64,000 nucleotides of DNA from Aculops lycopersici (GCA_015350385.1 WNKI01000005.1:510266-574265); one strand, 5' to 3'; shown: positions 19,798 through 30,418, numbered from the stretch's first letter. Made by a program: numbers and translations. The notes: generated by a model from the sequence alone, not told the origin.

Positions 19798-22238
19798 TGG
19801 CTCGTTTTCTCTTTCTCGCTCTCCCACTCTCTTTTGCTTTCTCTCTCGCTCTCGCCCTCGCTTTCGTTCACACGTCAAGCCGAGTCGACTCGTTGGGGTC
19901 GGCTCTCCGTGGTTCGGGAAACTTAAAGGTATCGGTGGCCTTTGGGCGGCCGCAACTCAACAAGACGTAAAGGAAAAAGATGAGGAAACACAACAAGCCG
20001 ACGGCTGCACGGCTATTTAGCTATGGCAGAATCTCAAAACGTCCAACTGTCCGTGTGTCTAGGTAATCAGCTCTCACTTTCTTCAAGACACATACAACTT
20101 ACAACTACTCCAGGCTCTCTCAGCTTTCAAGTCACAACTTCGGCCACCAAGAATACAACTCATATCCAAACGGGAAATAGGGAAACAGGAGCACACTCTA
20201 CTCGCTCACTATCTCACTTTGCCGATCCTCTAGGAACAAATCGGAGACTCACAGATGGAGAAAGGAACACACAGGAAGAAGAGGGAGACAGGAACTCTGC
20301 GTTTGCCTACAACGGCAACAACTTCGACTTCGCCGAGAGGGATGCGATGGGATACGTTCGGTTGAGATAAGTAAACGTCTTGAGCAAGTTTTGTTGCAGA
20401 TTTGCTCACTTGCTATCGACTTTGTCTCGCTGCTTCTAGTCTCAGTCGACGACTTGCAGTTGTTGCTTTGAAACTAGACTGGACCATTTGCTCCGACTTT
20501 AGCTGAGAGATTTTTCGTCGTAGTCTCCCTTTAACTCTGAGTCGTGTGTTGTGTTAATTATGTGCGAATGCTAGACTGATGCATTAAACCTTTGGGACGA
20601 ACGGTGAGTCGTCGAGTTGAAGCCATCGCTCTTTTCTTCGTCTTTAGCGGCGGTGGCGGTAGCGGCAGCGGCAGCGAAATTGCAGATTGTGACATTATTA
20701 TTGCAAACATCCAGCAACGAAATAGAGGGAAAGAGAGAGAGAGAGAGACGCGCATCTCACCTATGGGCCTCGAACTCGAACGCCCCTAGGCGCACATTGC
20801 CACTATCCAATCCTACAGCAACAAGCGATCGCCCATAGAAACTCAGTAGCACAGAGGAGTCTCTCATTTGCTCGCTCGCTCACTTGCGGGCTCAGGCTCG
20901 CACGCATACGCACACAATGCCTTATCTAGTCAAAAGAGAGGCTGCTGGCAAGCTACAGGCGGCTAGACCACGACATGTCCTATGTCACCACATTTGGGCA
21001 TACATTGCGAACTAGCTGAAAGCGATCGCTGCTGTTGTCGCTCACTCGCCTGCCTTCGGATTGAGGCACTCGCTTGCCTCAATCTACTGAGTCAACTTGT
21101 AACCGCCAACAGAGAACTGCTGTTGCAAAAGCATAAGCTGACGCTTAGGGTACATAGGATTCAACTCTGGCGCCGCAATGTCTATGAGAATTTCGCAAAA
21201 ATATAAGAGACCCCCGAGGCACTTATAAGCAAAGAGGTACGTGTAATAGCTGAGGCATTAGTGGATGGCGCAAAGGGGATGAGCACTAAGGCACTGGCAA
21301 CGGGTTTTTATCGTCATCCAGATTCAGCAGTCAACTGGAGTGTGCAGTCGACTGGCGAAATTGTTAGTAAAAATAATTTTTAACTGCTCACTAACTAATT
21401 TGCCATTGAGATGCTCAGACGCATTCCCCATTAACTATCATCAGGCACACTAAGCGACTAACACTGAACTTGCAACTGGCAAGCTCACCTGCTCATCGTC
21501 GTCGGCGGTGGCGGCGATGGCATCTTCGTTACCGTGAGGCCAAGCTGATTCCGAGGCGACCAATGCTCATGCGGCCCTCAAAAATGGCAACAATTGATAT
21601 TTACATGCCGCAAGCCTCTGACTAGCATCAGCAACTAACGCGAAGGGCCGCTCCAAGTGGATTCAGTTGCACTAATCTCCATCTCTTTCACTCTGGTTCA
21701 TGGGATGAAATTGAACGTCCACTGATTAGGCGGAAAAATTAGATTAACTTGGCGTATCGGAAACTCTCCATTTCTTGAAGAGCCTGCCTCGCGATCATAC
21801 GTGGCAAGCGTAGGTAGCGGTACCTACGCCTGCCACTCAACATTTCACCGCCTGCCCGCCCACGAACGCAAGTTGCTCGTTCGCCTACAAACACACGAAT
21901 ACATAGACGGGAGCCAAATTAATATGGCCGGCGAAATGCAATAGTGGCCCCGGCCCTGAATTAGAAACTGCATTTTGGCGTGCGCTTGACACAGAGGCTG
22001 TCGTAAAGTTTGCAAGTTGCACAACGCGGCGTCGCCCAGCGGAGGCCAGGAACATCCAATGGGAAACGACAGAGTAAACGAGGGGGCGCAGCGCTTCAGT
22101 GGATATACATGGAAGTCAAGTTGGGTTTTGTATATTTGAATTTGTTTACAAATAGTATGTATGGTATCATACATATATATCTTAAATATGATGAAACATT
22201 CAATAAATAATTGAACAGTACTTTCATTCAATGTCAGT
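19798..22238. other. Non-coding: 5' flank of unc-89
   Basis: No convincing gene is seen. Just upstream of the unc-89 ATG the minus strand is purine-rich (GA-rich), as is common for 5'UTRs and promoters in this window. A 115-codon ATG ORF on the plus strand at 20023-20370 has no recognisable domain. Nothing resembling the SH3, DH or PH domains expected at an obscurin N-terminus was found. Confidence 0.5.
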
Positions 22239-22799
22239 ATGGTTGTCAAAATTTATATATCCCAAGTTTCGGCCAGCAATGAGGTAAGTTTTAATGTATT
22301 CTACTACTAGATGAGGCCGTTGTGATCGAGGGCGAGCATAGTACTAATCCAGCGCGCCCCACCCGATAGGTCAAGAAACGCCAGCAACGTGCCCAGATGA
22401 TCATGGACTCATTGGAGATAAAATATCAATTAGTTGATGTAACAGAACCAGAGCATTTGAAGGAAAGGGAACAGATGCAGGCCGTTTGTAAAAAGAGAAA
22501 TTCCCAAACCGTTGCCTTACCACCTCAGTTTTTTAATGACGATACATATTGTGGGGTAAGTAGAGCAATCTTAGATTGAATGAAAAAATCTAGAAAAACA
22601 ATGTGCAGAGATCAAGCTTGACTTCTTAAAGTGTAATAATCCGTCAGTGGTTCCAGAACATCTGACTAACGAAATGTCTAATAATCATCAATAGGACTAC
22701 GAGGACTTCGATACAGCAAACGACGAAGATAAAGTGAAGCAATTGTTGAAATTGGAGCCTGAAACAGAGGCTGAAAAACTTACGCTGGCTGATAACTAA
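22239..22799 (+). CDS. SH3BGRL-like thioredoxin-fold protein, three exons
   Basis: Exons 22239-22283, 22370-22555 and 22695-22799 join in phase 0 into a 111-residue protein. Introns are 86 and 139 bp with GTAAGT donors and TAG acceptors. It starts MVVKIYISQVSASNE, continues with VKKRQQ and LEIKYQLVDVTE, and has the family hallmark LPPQFFND..YCGDYEDFD followed by an acidic tail. This matches the SH3BGR/SH3BGRL family, small glutaredoxin-fold proteins that lack the redox CXXC and are thought to act as adaptors. The CXXC is also absent here. An AATAAA lies 19 nt after the stop. The gene converges on the SAC3-like gene with an 81-bp gap. Exon 1 is only 15 codons, which is why a plain ORF search misses it. 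Confidence 0.9.
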
Positions 22800-22817
22800 G
22801 GTCGAGGCCAATGAAGA

Positions 22818-22823
22818 AATAAA
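22818..22823 (+). terminator. Poly(A) signal of the SH3BGRL-like gene
   Basis: AATAAA begins 19 nt after the TAA stop, implying a very short 3'UTR. Confidence 0.7.
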
Positions 22824-22880
22824 TCTGATTATATTCCACCTCATGTATCTCAAGCAAAAGATCAGAGTTTTTAAAGCAAT

Positions 22881-24842
22881 TTATCCAGATGGGTTATCAA
22901 GATACATTTCGAGCAATTTGTTCAGTCTTGAATTTGCTACTTGTTCGTCATGAATACTAGAATTGAGATTTTTTAAAGCTTGAGTGTAAGCAGACTCAGG
23001 AGTTATGGATTGCCTAGGAGGCTTGATTGCTGCTGGTGGGGTCGGGGCAGGAGGCTTGAGATACGGCACCTTTTTAGATAGTCTAGATTTCCTAAATTTG
23101 CCTACAGGCATTATATCACGAATGGCCTCAACTCGAGCATTGTATTCTAATAGTTTTTGACTATCGTCATCAATCAAAGGTCGCGAAACGCCTCCGATAT
23201 CAACGTTCATGAGTCGGTTAGGTCCAACGCCGACAGTTTCATCTTGACGGACGGTTAAAATGATTGGTATGGAAGGTAGACGTTCACGCGGCTCGGGCAG
23301 ATTTATGACTTTGATTTCAGGTGTCCTCGAATCAATCTCACCGAATCCACTATGGAATGCGGACTTACTTTTGTCCGAATCTATAAATTCCATACGATTG
23401 TATTCTTGACCATCATTTCCCTCCTCGGATTGGCTTACTCGATCTAAACTTTCATCTGTTTCGCGATGCCAAAAGTGCTTCAGTTTTTGTTGGTTATCGG
23501 CGACGATCTTGGGCGAAACTGATTCGGGTTCGTTGATTTCGACAACTTTCTGCAATTCTTTTATGATGCTAGGTGAACTCTTGAAATGCTCATTGGGCCC
23601 AAAGATTGTTAGCTTCGAGTCGTTTGATTGAACATGACCCAGACAATTCTCTATCTCGCTGGCGTATTTACATGTATCCTCGAGTTGAGGGTCTTCGATC
23701 ATTGGAGAATCGTTAATGATGGCTACATCGTGCTCCTCGCGTAAAGACGTGTTGGTTAATGTTCTGTTAGTTTCGTATGGATTTAGTGGTAATTGATCAC
23801 AGCCGTAAACTGATTGACCAACATTTCTACCCTGAGCTTTGCTCTCCACAAGTTTCCAAGACTTGATAGGCGGAACGCTACCCGCGGTTTGTCTAATAGA
23901 GCTAACTAGATCTCTATGTAGAAGTAGATAGTATTTTCCATCCTTGGCTTGAATATCAATATCGAAATTGCTAACAAACTTGCTAAGATCATCTAGGTCA
24001 TCAAATTCGAGGGAATCGATGATAAGATCGGAAAGATACCAAACTGTCTGTTTCGGGGGACAAGCGGCGACTATCATCTTGAGGGCAGTGAGTCGAACTT
24101 TGTTAACAAATAGACTCAATACACATGAGGTCATAAAATCTGATCCGCGAACTAGTTTAAAAAAACGGTAATAATCACTGTTTGTGTAGGCACACATAAT
24201 CTTGGTTATAAACTTCATGTCGGGTGAGCACTTATAATCTGAGGTAATCATTAGAACATTAACAGTGGAATGATCATCATCTAAATGTAATAATATATCG
24301 TACTTTTGGAATTCTATCTCACCTGTACAGTGGATTCCAATCGATCTGAGATCAGTGTACATTTGACGAAGCATTTGTAAACAATCGTTCAACATCTTCT
24401 TGTTCATGCTGACATCGAAACCCTTGACTCGATTCATCGCATAGCAAGTATAAATATGAAATCTTGCACATCTTTCGACTAGAATAGCCGAGGGTTCATC
24501 ACAGATACCTTGTTGAGTAATATCTTTTCGTATGGCTCGCAATCTATCCCACAAGTAATCATACCATTCCATTGCATACTCTGGGGTTCTCGATTTGGGA
24601 TTGTCCATAATGTTGCAGACTAAATAGTCCATGGTCATCTCAAGAGCTTTTAAAGTCCTCAAATCTTCAGGAGCCGGCTCTTCTTGGTCAGCTCCAGCTC
24701 GTCTATACTCTTTAACCATTGCGTATTCATCAGGTTGATTGTCCTTGTCCCGTTCAAAGATCGGAAGATTAAAACCTAAACGAAGGTTCCGTTCCCTCTC
24801 GGGACACATATCATTGCAAGAACCAGTGTAAGTGCCGGACAT
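22881..24842 (-). CDS. SAC3/GANP-domain protein with embedded unc-89-derived segment
   Basis: This encodes 653 residues from an ATG at 24842. Residues about 5-345 form a SAC3/GANP (PCI-like) domain. It opens with GSCNDMCPERER, the signature of SAC3, GANP/MCM3AP and SAC3D1, followed by the helical YLVCNI, WYDYLWDRLRAIRKD and VERCARFHIY segments. The family scaffolds the TREX-2 mRNA-export complex or related nuclear and centrosomal complexes; which one applies here is not certain. Residues about 360-557 are a diverged copy of unc-89 Ig coding sequence in the same frame and strand. Key Ig positions are degraded (the YTC motif becomes CKYA, and SGKYKV becomes SDKSKS). The last 95 residues are Pro- and Lys-rich and not recognised. 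No intron is seen. Truncated GANP is an alternative to SAC3D1. Confidence 0.85.
   Translation of the reverse strand: MSGTYTGSCNDMCPERERNLRLGFNLPIFERDKDNQPDEYAMVKEYRRAGADQEEPAPEDLRTLKALEMTMDYLVCNIMDNPKSRTPEYAMEWYDYLWDRLRAIRKDITQQGICDEPSAILVERCARFHIYTCYAMNRVKGFDVSMNKKMLNDCLQMLRQMYTDLRSIGIHCTGEIEFQKYDILLHLDDDHSTVNVLMITSDYKCSPDMKFITKIMCAYTNSDYYRFFKLVRGSDFMTSCVLSLFVNKVRLTALKMIVAACPPKQTVWYLSDLIIDSLEFDDLDDLSKFVSNFDIDIQAKDGKYYLLLHRDLVSSIRQTAGSVPPIKSWKLVESKAQGRNVGQSVYGCDQLPLNPYETNRTLTNTSLREEHDVAIINDSPMIEDPQLEDTCKYASEIENCLGHVQSNDSKLTIFGPNEHFKSSPSIIKELQKVVEINEPESVSPKIVADNQQKLKHFWHRETDESLDRVSQSEEGNDGQEYNRMEFIDSDKSKSAFHSGFGEIDSRTPEIKVINLPEPRERLPSIPIILTVRQDETVGVGPNRLMNVDIGGVSRPLIDDDSQKLLEYNARVEAIRDIMPVGKFRKSRLSKKVPYLKPPAPTPPAAIKPPRQSITPESAYTQALKNLNSSIHDEQVANSRLNKLLEMYLDNPSG
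23172..23765 (-). repeat. Decayed unc-89 Ig segment inside the SAC3-like ORF
   Basis: About 594 bp (residues about 360-557) align collinearly with unc-89 16394-16993. Matching blocks in order are TS-R-E--VAI, E-EN-LG-VQS-DSKLT, S-IIK-LQK-VEI, FW-R--DE--RVS, NDGQEY, GE--SRT-E-KV, PKILT/PIILT, Q--TVG-G and the final PLI. The DNA also matches in the same order. Frame is kept throughout, with only small insertions and deletions. Confidence 0.85.
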
Positions 24843-26255
24843 TTTGAAGGATAATATGGATTAGAAATTTGATAGATATGTTATGTGAGTGTAATATAGT
24901 AATGAGTTATAAATAAAAGATGAAAATATGGAGATACATGATACGATAAGTCCGAGGTTGGCCGGCAGAGGGAAGGCTCCAGGCTGAAGCACATGCTCGT
25001 GGATGAAGGTTGAGATTTTACACCAACGTACAGGCTGAAGGCGCGATTTTTTCTCTCACTGTTGTTGTTGTCGTTCTCTTTTTATGCGCAATAGAAATGC
25101 GAGAAACGAGTGGCGCGCACAGGGCGAGCGAGTGGAACCCCTTTGGCAATTCGTGTAGAGTAAAGTGAACAAGTGAAAGGAAAATAAAGAGAACTGGCTT
25201 GCTATTCTGATGGGTTCACAGTGGGAACTTGACAAACTTCCAAACGAGCATTGGTACGCACTTTCAATATTTTTCCGCACGAAACGCGAGTAGATATTGG
25301 ATGAGATACTCCTACCCGAGAAGTCTTGCAATAACTACAGCTACAGCCACTGCAAAAGCAGTACAGTAGCAAGTCAACTGATCGCAGCACTTCTATTTGC
25401 TGTCGGATCGCTACTAAAGTATTATAAGCATACAATAGTAAGTTAACAGGTTCAATTACTTCTATCAGAATGCAAACCAATGAAATTGACTCGAGTGGCT
25501 AGGACATAACAAAACTGGATGGTTTTGCTAGCTCGTTCACTTGCAAGCTTGCAGATCGCAACCTTATGCAACCGAGCCCAACATATTGCAGGGAAACTTC
25601 AATTTATAATTTAAACTTCTCTTGCCAGTCATTCGTCAGTTTATCTCATACTGTTGCGAACTTTCACTGGTTCCTACCAAAGTAATGAATCGTAGCAACA
25701 CTTGTAAGGAGAAGACCGAAAACAAGTAACTTGAAAGAAAAACAGATGCAATCATGAGGAACAAAACCCTTTTTACTCTTTTCTACCATCGCTGAGCTAA
25801 TCTAAGAAAATTTATATCTATCAAGACATTCACACATTAATATCGACAAATCACGAGACTATCTGCTTATCTCTATTATTAATTGACTAAGATATCTTCT
25901 CAAGACTATACCAGTATACGCTTGACAATTTGGAGAAGCATAGGCGGCAATATTGAATATTGAACGTCATCGATAGATAGTTTATAGAAGAAAACGTCAC
26001 AGTAAGCAGACGGAATATAGCAACAAAACCTGCCCAACACTTGCCATCATATGATATCAATACAATTGAACTTCTAGTGGAAATCAATCGTTATCAATAT
26101 TATACATCAATATTATACAAGATTTATTAGCGAAATCCTATGTCCAAGGCATCAATCTGATATCCAGAAACGATCCAAGTTTGGCCACCACTCGTAGCAA
26201 TATCTAAGGCACGATCATATATGATCCGACCAAATAACGGAAAGGCGTATACAAT
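24843..26255. other. Non-coding between two divergent genes
   Basis: This separates the SAC3-like (-) and ceramidase (+) start codons, so it should hold both promoters. No convincing coding exon, tRNA or repeat was recognised. The longest ORFs (up to 92 codons) have no recognisable domain. Confidence 0.5.
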
Positions 26256-27236
26256 ATGGCACCACATGTAAGCTACTCGCCTGTGGATGGTGGCCGAGGC
26301 TTTTGGCCCCAGACCGCAAGTATTGATTGGTGCGAGTCTAACTATGAGCTTTCACACTTTATAGCAGAATTCTGGAACACCCTATCCAACTTAGCATTTA
26401 TTCTACCCCAAATATGGCAATATTCTGCGCTATGCAAGGACAGGAACGTTGAGCAAGTTTATAAGAGCGCATTCCTGAGCTTGGCACTAGTAGGTATTGG
26501 TTCCTTTTGTTTCCACATGACATTGGCAAAATCGATGCAAATGTTCGATGAAACTAGCATGATTTTGGTCTCACTGCAAGGCTTCTACTTGTTGTACATT
26601 ATCAAGCAACCGGATGTAAACAGAAAAAAGCTAGCCAGTACATTGGTATGCTATGGCCTTGTTTTTCTAAGTCTGTATATATTCCTAGTATCATGGCCAA
26701 TATTTCATCATACCACCTTTATATTACTAGTCTACGCATCAATCGCCATTGGATATCAATTAAAATGTCGTTACGGTCCTCATTACAAGTTTTGGACGGT
26801 GCTCATTATGCAACACTTAGCCTTCGCTTTCTGGCTAATCGACAAACACCATTGTGAAGTGCTCACTCAATTCCGTGATCACTATGTACCGCCATTATTG
26901 AGACCATTTTTCCAATTCCACGCAATTTGGCATCTACTCATGGGATTATCATCCCATATTTTCATCTGTGGCATTATCCGTCTACACGCCTGGACCAAGC
27001 ACAGGGATAGCTTCGTGATTCGCTATAAATGGCTAGGCCTGTGGATTGTACTCGAGAAAGTTGATCCAGTAAAAAGTCCATCCGAGTACAAAGAACAAAT
27101 GAGAAAACTTAACGATTATAAGAAGACTAAGCCAACTGCAAGCGTGGATACTCGATCGGACGAAGCAAGTGAGCAATTAGACCTCAATCAGAATCAAGTC
27201 CAAATTCATGGTGAGGGCTCGAAGAAGTATTTGTAA
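26256..27236 (+). CDS. Alkaline ceramidase (ACER family)
   Basis: This 326-residue multi-pass membrane enzyme hydrolyses ceramide to sphingosine and a fatty acid in the ER or Golgi. The N-terminus has GFWPQTASIDWCESNY and IAEFWNTLSNLAFI, the ACER signature. Conserved catalytic and zinc positions are present: the Ser and His of GSFCFHMTL, the Asp of MFDETSMI, and the HxxxH of FHAIWHLLMG. About seven hydrophobic segments follow the family pattern. The C-terminal tail of about 60 residues is charged, Lys/Glu/Gln-rich and probably cytosolic. The length is slightly longer than the usual 260-290. Drosophila has one such gene, Bwa. No intron is seen. It converges on FOXO, with 132 bp between the stops. 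Confidence 0.93.
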   Translation: MAPHVSYSPVDGGRGFWPQTASIDWCESNYELSHFIAEFWNTLSNLAFILPQIWQYSALCKDRNVEQVYKSAFLSLALVGIGSFCFHMTLAKSMQMFDETSMILVSLQGFYLLYIIKQPDVNRKKLASTLVCYGLVFLSLYIFLVSWPIFHHTTFILLVYASIAIGYQLKCRYGPHYKFWTVLIMQHLAFAFWLIDKHHCEVLTQFRDHYVPPLLRPFFQFHAIWHLLMGLSSHIFICGIIRLHAWTKHRDSFVIRYKWLGLWIVLEKVDPVKSPSEYKEQMRKLNDYKKTKPTASVDTRSDEASEQLDLNQNQVQIHGEGSKKYL

Positions 27237-27350
27237 TATTATCTAGAAAGCAAATGATCTTACTGCACAGATAACAATCATCGTCATCATATTAATACAC
27301 TTTTTTACACTAGTCAAAGTTCGGATTATCAATCAAAACATTACTTGAGG

Positions 27351-27368
27351 ACGGCATTATAATGCCGT
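27351..27368. other. Perfect 18-bp palindrome between convergent genes
   Basis: A fully self-complementary 18-mer (ACGGCATTA followed by its reverse complement) lies directly after the FOXO stop and touches its AATAAA. It could help terminate or process transcripts from either side, but this is unproven. Confidence 0.6.
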
Positions 27369-27373
27369 TTATT
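27368..27373 (-). terminator. Poly(A) signal overlapping the FOXO stop codon
   Basis: The minus strand reads CCAAATAAACGG: the TAA stop at 27369-27371 sits inside AATAAA. Confidence 0.6.
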
Positions 27374-29474
27374 TGGACATCACAATTGTGTAACGAGGAT
27401 CGAGTTCATATTGCGTTTTAAGCGTTGGAGCTACATATAAGCCTGTGTTAGGTTGTCGGTTCTGTGAATTGTCTGTAGATCCTTCGTTTTGTGGTGGTTG
27501 CTGTGTTTGTTGTTGTGGTGGCTGTTGATGATTGTGTTGTTGTATCTGTAGCTGTTGTGGTTGGTGTTGTTTATCGGAGTCATATTGACTAATTGTCTGC
27601 GATTGCAGTGGTTGTTGTGACTGTTGATTCTGAAGTTGTTGCTTTTGTTGTGGTGGTCTTTGAGCTTCGAATTGATCTACGAGCCGGGCTTGCTGAGACT
27701 GAGAACCCAGCTGGGTCATAGTTGATTGTGGTTGCTGTGGGTGTGAAATTTGTGGCTGCAATTGTTGTTCTAGGGTGCTAGTTGAGCCATTGAGCGACGA
27801 ATTAGTTAGCGATGGATAGGCTAGCAGGCCTTGCCTGACGGCTTCAGCCCTCTTCTTTGCCCTTCCACGTTTCTTCTCAAACTTTGAGGCCTCCATGGAT
27901 GCGGCACGTCTACGCGCACACTTACCAATATTCGCCTCAGGGTTGATTGTCCACCATGAACTCTTACCGGTGCCCTCGTTCTGGAGTCTCTTGAAACGGT
28001 TGTGCAATGATAAATTATGTCTTACAGAGTTCTTCCAGCCGGCTGAGCTATTTGAGTCGCCTTTATCCTTGAAATATGGAACATGTTGCACCATCCACTC
28101 ATAGATTTGAGATAAAGTTAGTCGTTTGTCGTTCGTGCTATTGATTGCCTGACTAATCAAATCGGCATACGACATGTTACCCCATGCATTTCTTCTCGGG
28201 GTGTTCAATTTTGTCTTACTTGAAGTTGTTGAGCTGGATTGCTTGGTACTATTATTGCCACCCTCATCGCTACCACCCGCTAGGTGCTGGCTTGATGTCT
28301 TGTGCGATTGATCCTGAAGTCTGTCATGGCCATACTGAGAGCCTTGTAATAGACTCGATGGGTCGACCGGTTTATAATCCAAATCCTCTAGATCGCCGCT
28401 AAGGCAGATGCCACTAGTACTGAGTGACGATGACAGCATGTGAGATGCACCAGAATGGTTGTCCAAGCTTGTCGAAGTCAAGTTGTGTAATTGATGGGGG
28501 TGAGAGTGGTGTTGGTGGATCTGGTGGTGTTGATGATGTTGCTGATCGATCGGATGGCCAGCAAGATTGTTCTGTCCCGGCTCACATTGGCCATCAAGAT
28601 CATAGCGGCCGGATGGGATCGGCTGCAAGTTGATAGATTGATGATCGGATGAAATGTTGTAGCTTTCGGAAGCAAGATTTGTTTGACCGGGAACGCACAT
28701 AGGCGATATTGAAGTCGATACATATTGGGACTGGTAATCAGACGGGGCTTGATTATTATCAAGATGAAGATGGTGCAGTTGCTGGATGTGATAGTCGTTT
28801 GGATCATCCGAGTCAAGATAATGTGAGCAATTGAGTGTTTGATTATGTTGGTTCGGTGGCTGAATACCCTGCGCCCGTTGCTGCTCCGATGCTTGGCTTC
28901 TGCAAACTATCGTGGGACCTCCTATGAGCCCCTCATGGTTTTGCAAATCTTGCTGCTGCTGTGGTTGATGAAGATGTTGATGGTGGTGCTGCGGCTGATG
29001 CGGATGGGCTTGGGAGAGGTGCTGCTGTTGTTGGTGGTGCACCTGCTGTTGTGGTGGTGGTTGTCGTTGATGTTGGCCTTCATGTGGTGGTTGTTGATGA
29101 TGGTGGTGATGAATGGTTGCAGCAGCGGTCGACTGGTATGATTGTTGTGATGGTGGTTGTTGATGATGATGCTGCTGTGTCTGTAGCTGATGGAGGTGGC
29201 TGCTGTCGGTTTGTTGATGTTGTTGCTGTTGCTGCTGATTTTGTGCATTTAGAATGGGGTCCCATGACATGATATCATGATCAACTAAACCAGTGGACCA
29301 GTTTTCATTTGTAGTGAACAAGTCGTCGTCTTCTAGCTCGATCTCTGGCAAAGTTTCATCTATACAAACGCCAGAAGGAACGGCCAAGTCGGGTCGATTC
29401 AGGGGCCATGTGTTTGAGCGCGCCCTGAACGAGTTGGCCGAAGAGTAATCCTCCGAATCGTCGTAGTCGTTCAT
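27369..29474 (-). CDS. foxo: FOXO forkhead transcription factor
   Basis: This encodes 701 residues from the ATG at 29474. The frame is open a little further upstream, but only with a TTG. The first Akt site is RARSNTW, with Thr22 as the phospho-acceptor. A long Gln/His/Pro-rich region follows. The forkhead domain (about residues 427-515) has AWGNMSYADLI, LTLSQIYEWM and WKNSVRHNLSLHNRF, including the FOXO-specific Lys-Gly insertion region (KDKGDSNSSAGWK). Next come the second Akt site RRRAASME and the basic nuclear localisation signal KKRGRAKKR. This is the insulin/PI3K-regulated factor for stress resistance, metabolism and lifespan. I do not see a third RxRxxS Akt site or a typical C-terminal transactivation motif; the tail is Gln-rich and ends PRYTIVMSK. 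The forkhead domain is not split by an intron, unlike many FOXO genes. Confidence 0.94.
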   Translation of the reverse strand: MNDYDDSEDYSSANSFRARSNTWPLNRPDLAVPSGVCIDETLPEIELEDDDLFTTNENWSTGLVDHDIMSWDPILNAQNQQQQQQHQQTDSSHLHQLQTQQHHHQQPPSQQSYQSTAAATIHHHHHQQPPHEGQHQRQPPPQQQVHHQQQQHLSQAHPHQPQHHHQHLHQPQQQQDLQNHEGLIGGPTIVCRSQASEQQRAQGIQPPNQHNQTLNCSHYLDSDDPNDYHIQQLHHLHLDNNQAPSDYQSQYVSTSISPMCVPGQTNLASESYNISSDHQSINLQPIPSGRYDLDGQCEPGQNNLAGHPIDQQHHQHHQIHQHHSHPHQLHNLTSTSLDNHSGASHMLSSSLSTSGICLSGDLEDLDYKPVDPSSLLQGSQYGHDRLQDQSHKTSSQHLAGGSDEGGNNSTKQSSSTTSSKTKLNTPRRNAWGNMSYADLISQAINSTNDKRLTLSQIYEWMVQHVPYFKDKGDSNSSAGWKNSVRHNLSLHNRFKRLQNEGTGKSSWWTINPEANIGKCARRRAASMEASKFEKKRGRAKKRAEAVRQGLLAYPSLTNSSLNGSTSTLEQQLQPQISHPQQPQSTMTQLGSQSQQARLVDQFEAQRPPQQKQQLQNQQSQQPLQSQTISQYDSDKQHQPQQLQIQQHNHQQPPQQQTQQPPQNEGSTDNSQNRQPNTGLYVAPTLKTQYELDPRYTIVMSK

Positions 29475-30369
29475 TGTGTTGCTGGTTTGTTTTCTTGTTG
29501 ATGTCAATGATGTGTTAAACTGTTGCGGCTCAAGATTACTTCTATGTGCTAGGTAGTTGTTACTGCTTTCTCTTTGTAAGCAGTAGTCGTAGTAGTAGCT
29601 TTCTATATCTTATTTTGCTCCTTGTTTCAAACTTGATTGCTTGTGAATCTGCTTGTATGTATATCTCTCTTCCTTTCCTCCTCTCTTGTTCTCTCTATTT
29701 GTGTATATAGTCAATCGTAGTGTTCCTCTATGTTTGCTCGTTACGTTAGGTGGTGTAGGTATGTGTGTATGTATGTTTGCTTATGGATTATAATTATAAT
29801 ATGTTTAAATTTTTACCCTTAATTTAGCTTGAATAACTGTAGCTATATGTAATTTACATAATTAATCTTGATGATGAGAAATAGTTAACACTGGTTCGAA
29901 GATAACATAACAAGATAATAACATCAATATGACGACTAACTGGTGCAATATTTGCTATTGGTTAGTGTGTGAGGGAATTGGTTTGTATGTGTCTCTCTCT
30001 ATTTCTCGCTTTGGCTCTCTCTCTCTCTCTCCATCTCGTTGCTCGGTGCTTGCAGCCCGATGCTTTTTTCTCTGCGTTGCCTTTCTCTATTCCTTACTCA
30101 CTCTCTGCTCTCTAACTCGCTTCCACTCTGTCCCTTTCTCGCTGGCGCCGCCGCAACAGCAGCGTCGGTGGCGGCAGCGCAGGCGGCGCCAAGTGGTGTG
30201 GTGTGTGCGCTTGAGCGTGCGTCTTCTGCAGTGCAGTGTGGAGCCCAAGAATATGCGTTCCGTGCGTGTGTTTGTGTGTATGTTCCTATGCGGCAACAAC
30301 GAGCCCGAGAATGAGAGAGGCAGACAGACAGACACATAGACACACAAACAGACCGACGGGTGAGCGTGC

Positions 30370-30373
<4 letters not shown>
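29475..30373. other. Non-coding 5' flank of FOXO
   Basis: No gene is recognised. The plus strand is rich in CT runs (GA on the FOXO-sense strand), grading into a (GA)n microsatellite at 30374. Confidence 0.5.

Positions 30374-30418
<45 letters not shown>
30374..30418. repeat. (GA)n microsatellite, left of the gap
   Basis: An almost uninterrupted GA run that ends a few bases before the N block. Confidence 0.9.

Noticed and set aside
19798..19878. N-terminal extension of unc-89 rich in Arg and Glu.
   Set aside because: It begins with TTG and is translated GA-rich sequence. The first ATG is at 19797.
20023..20370. 115-codon plus-strand ORF upstream of unc-89.
   Set aside because: No recognisable domain; Ser/Thr/Asn-rich composition typical of unconstrained DNA; no clear gene signals around it.
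28478..29272. ORFs on both strands across the FOXO Gln/His region.
   Set aside because: They are frame shadows of CAG/CAT-type repeats in the FOXO coding sequence.
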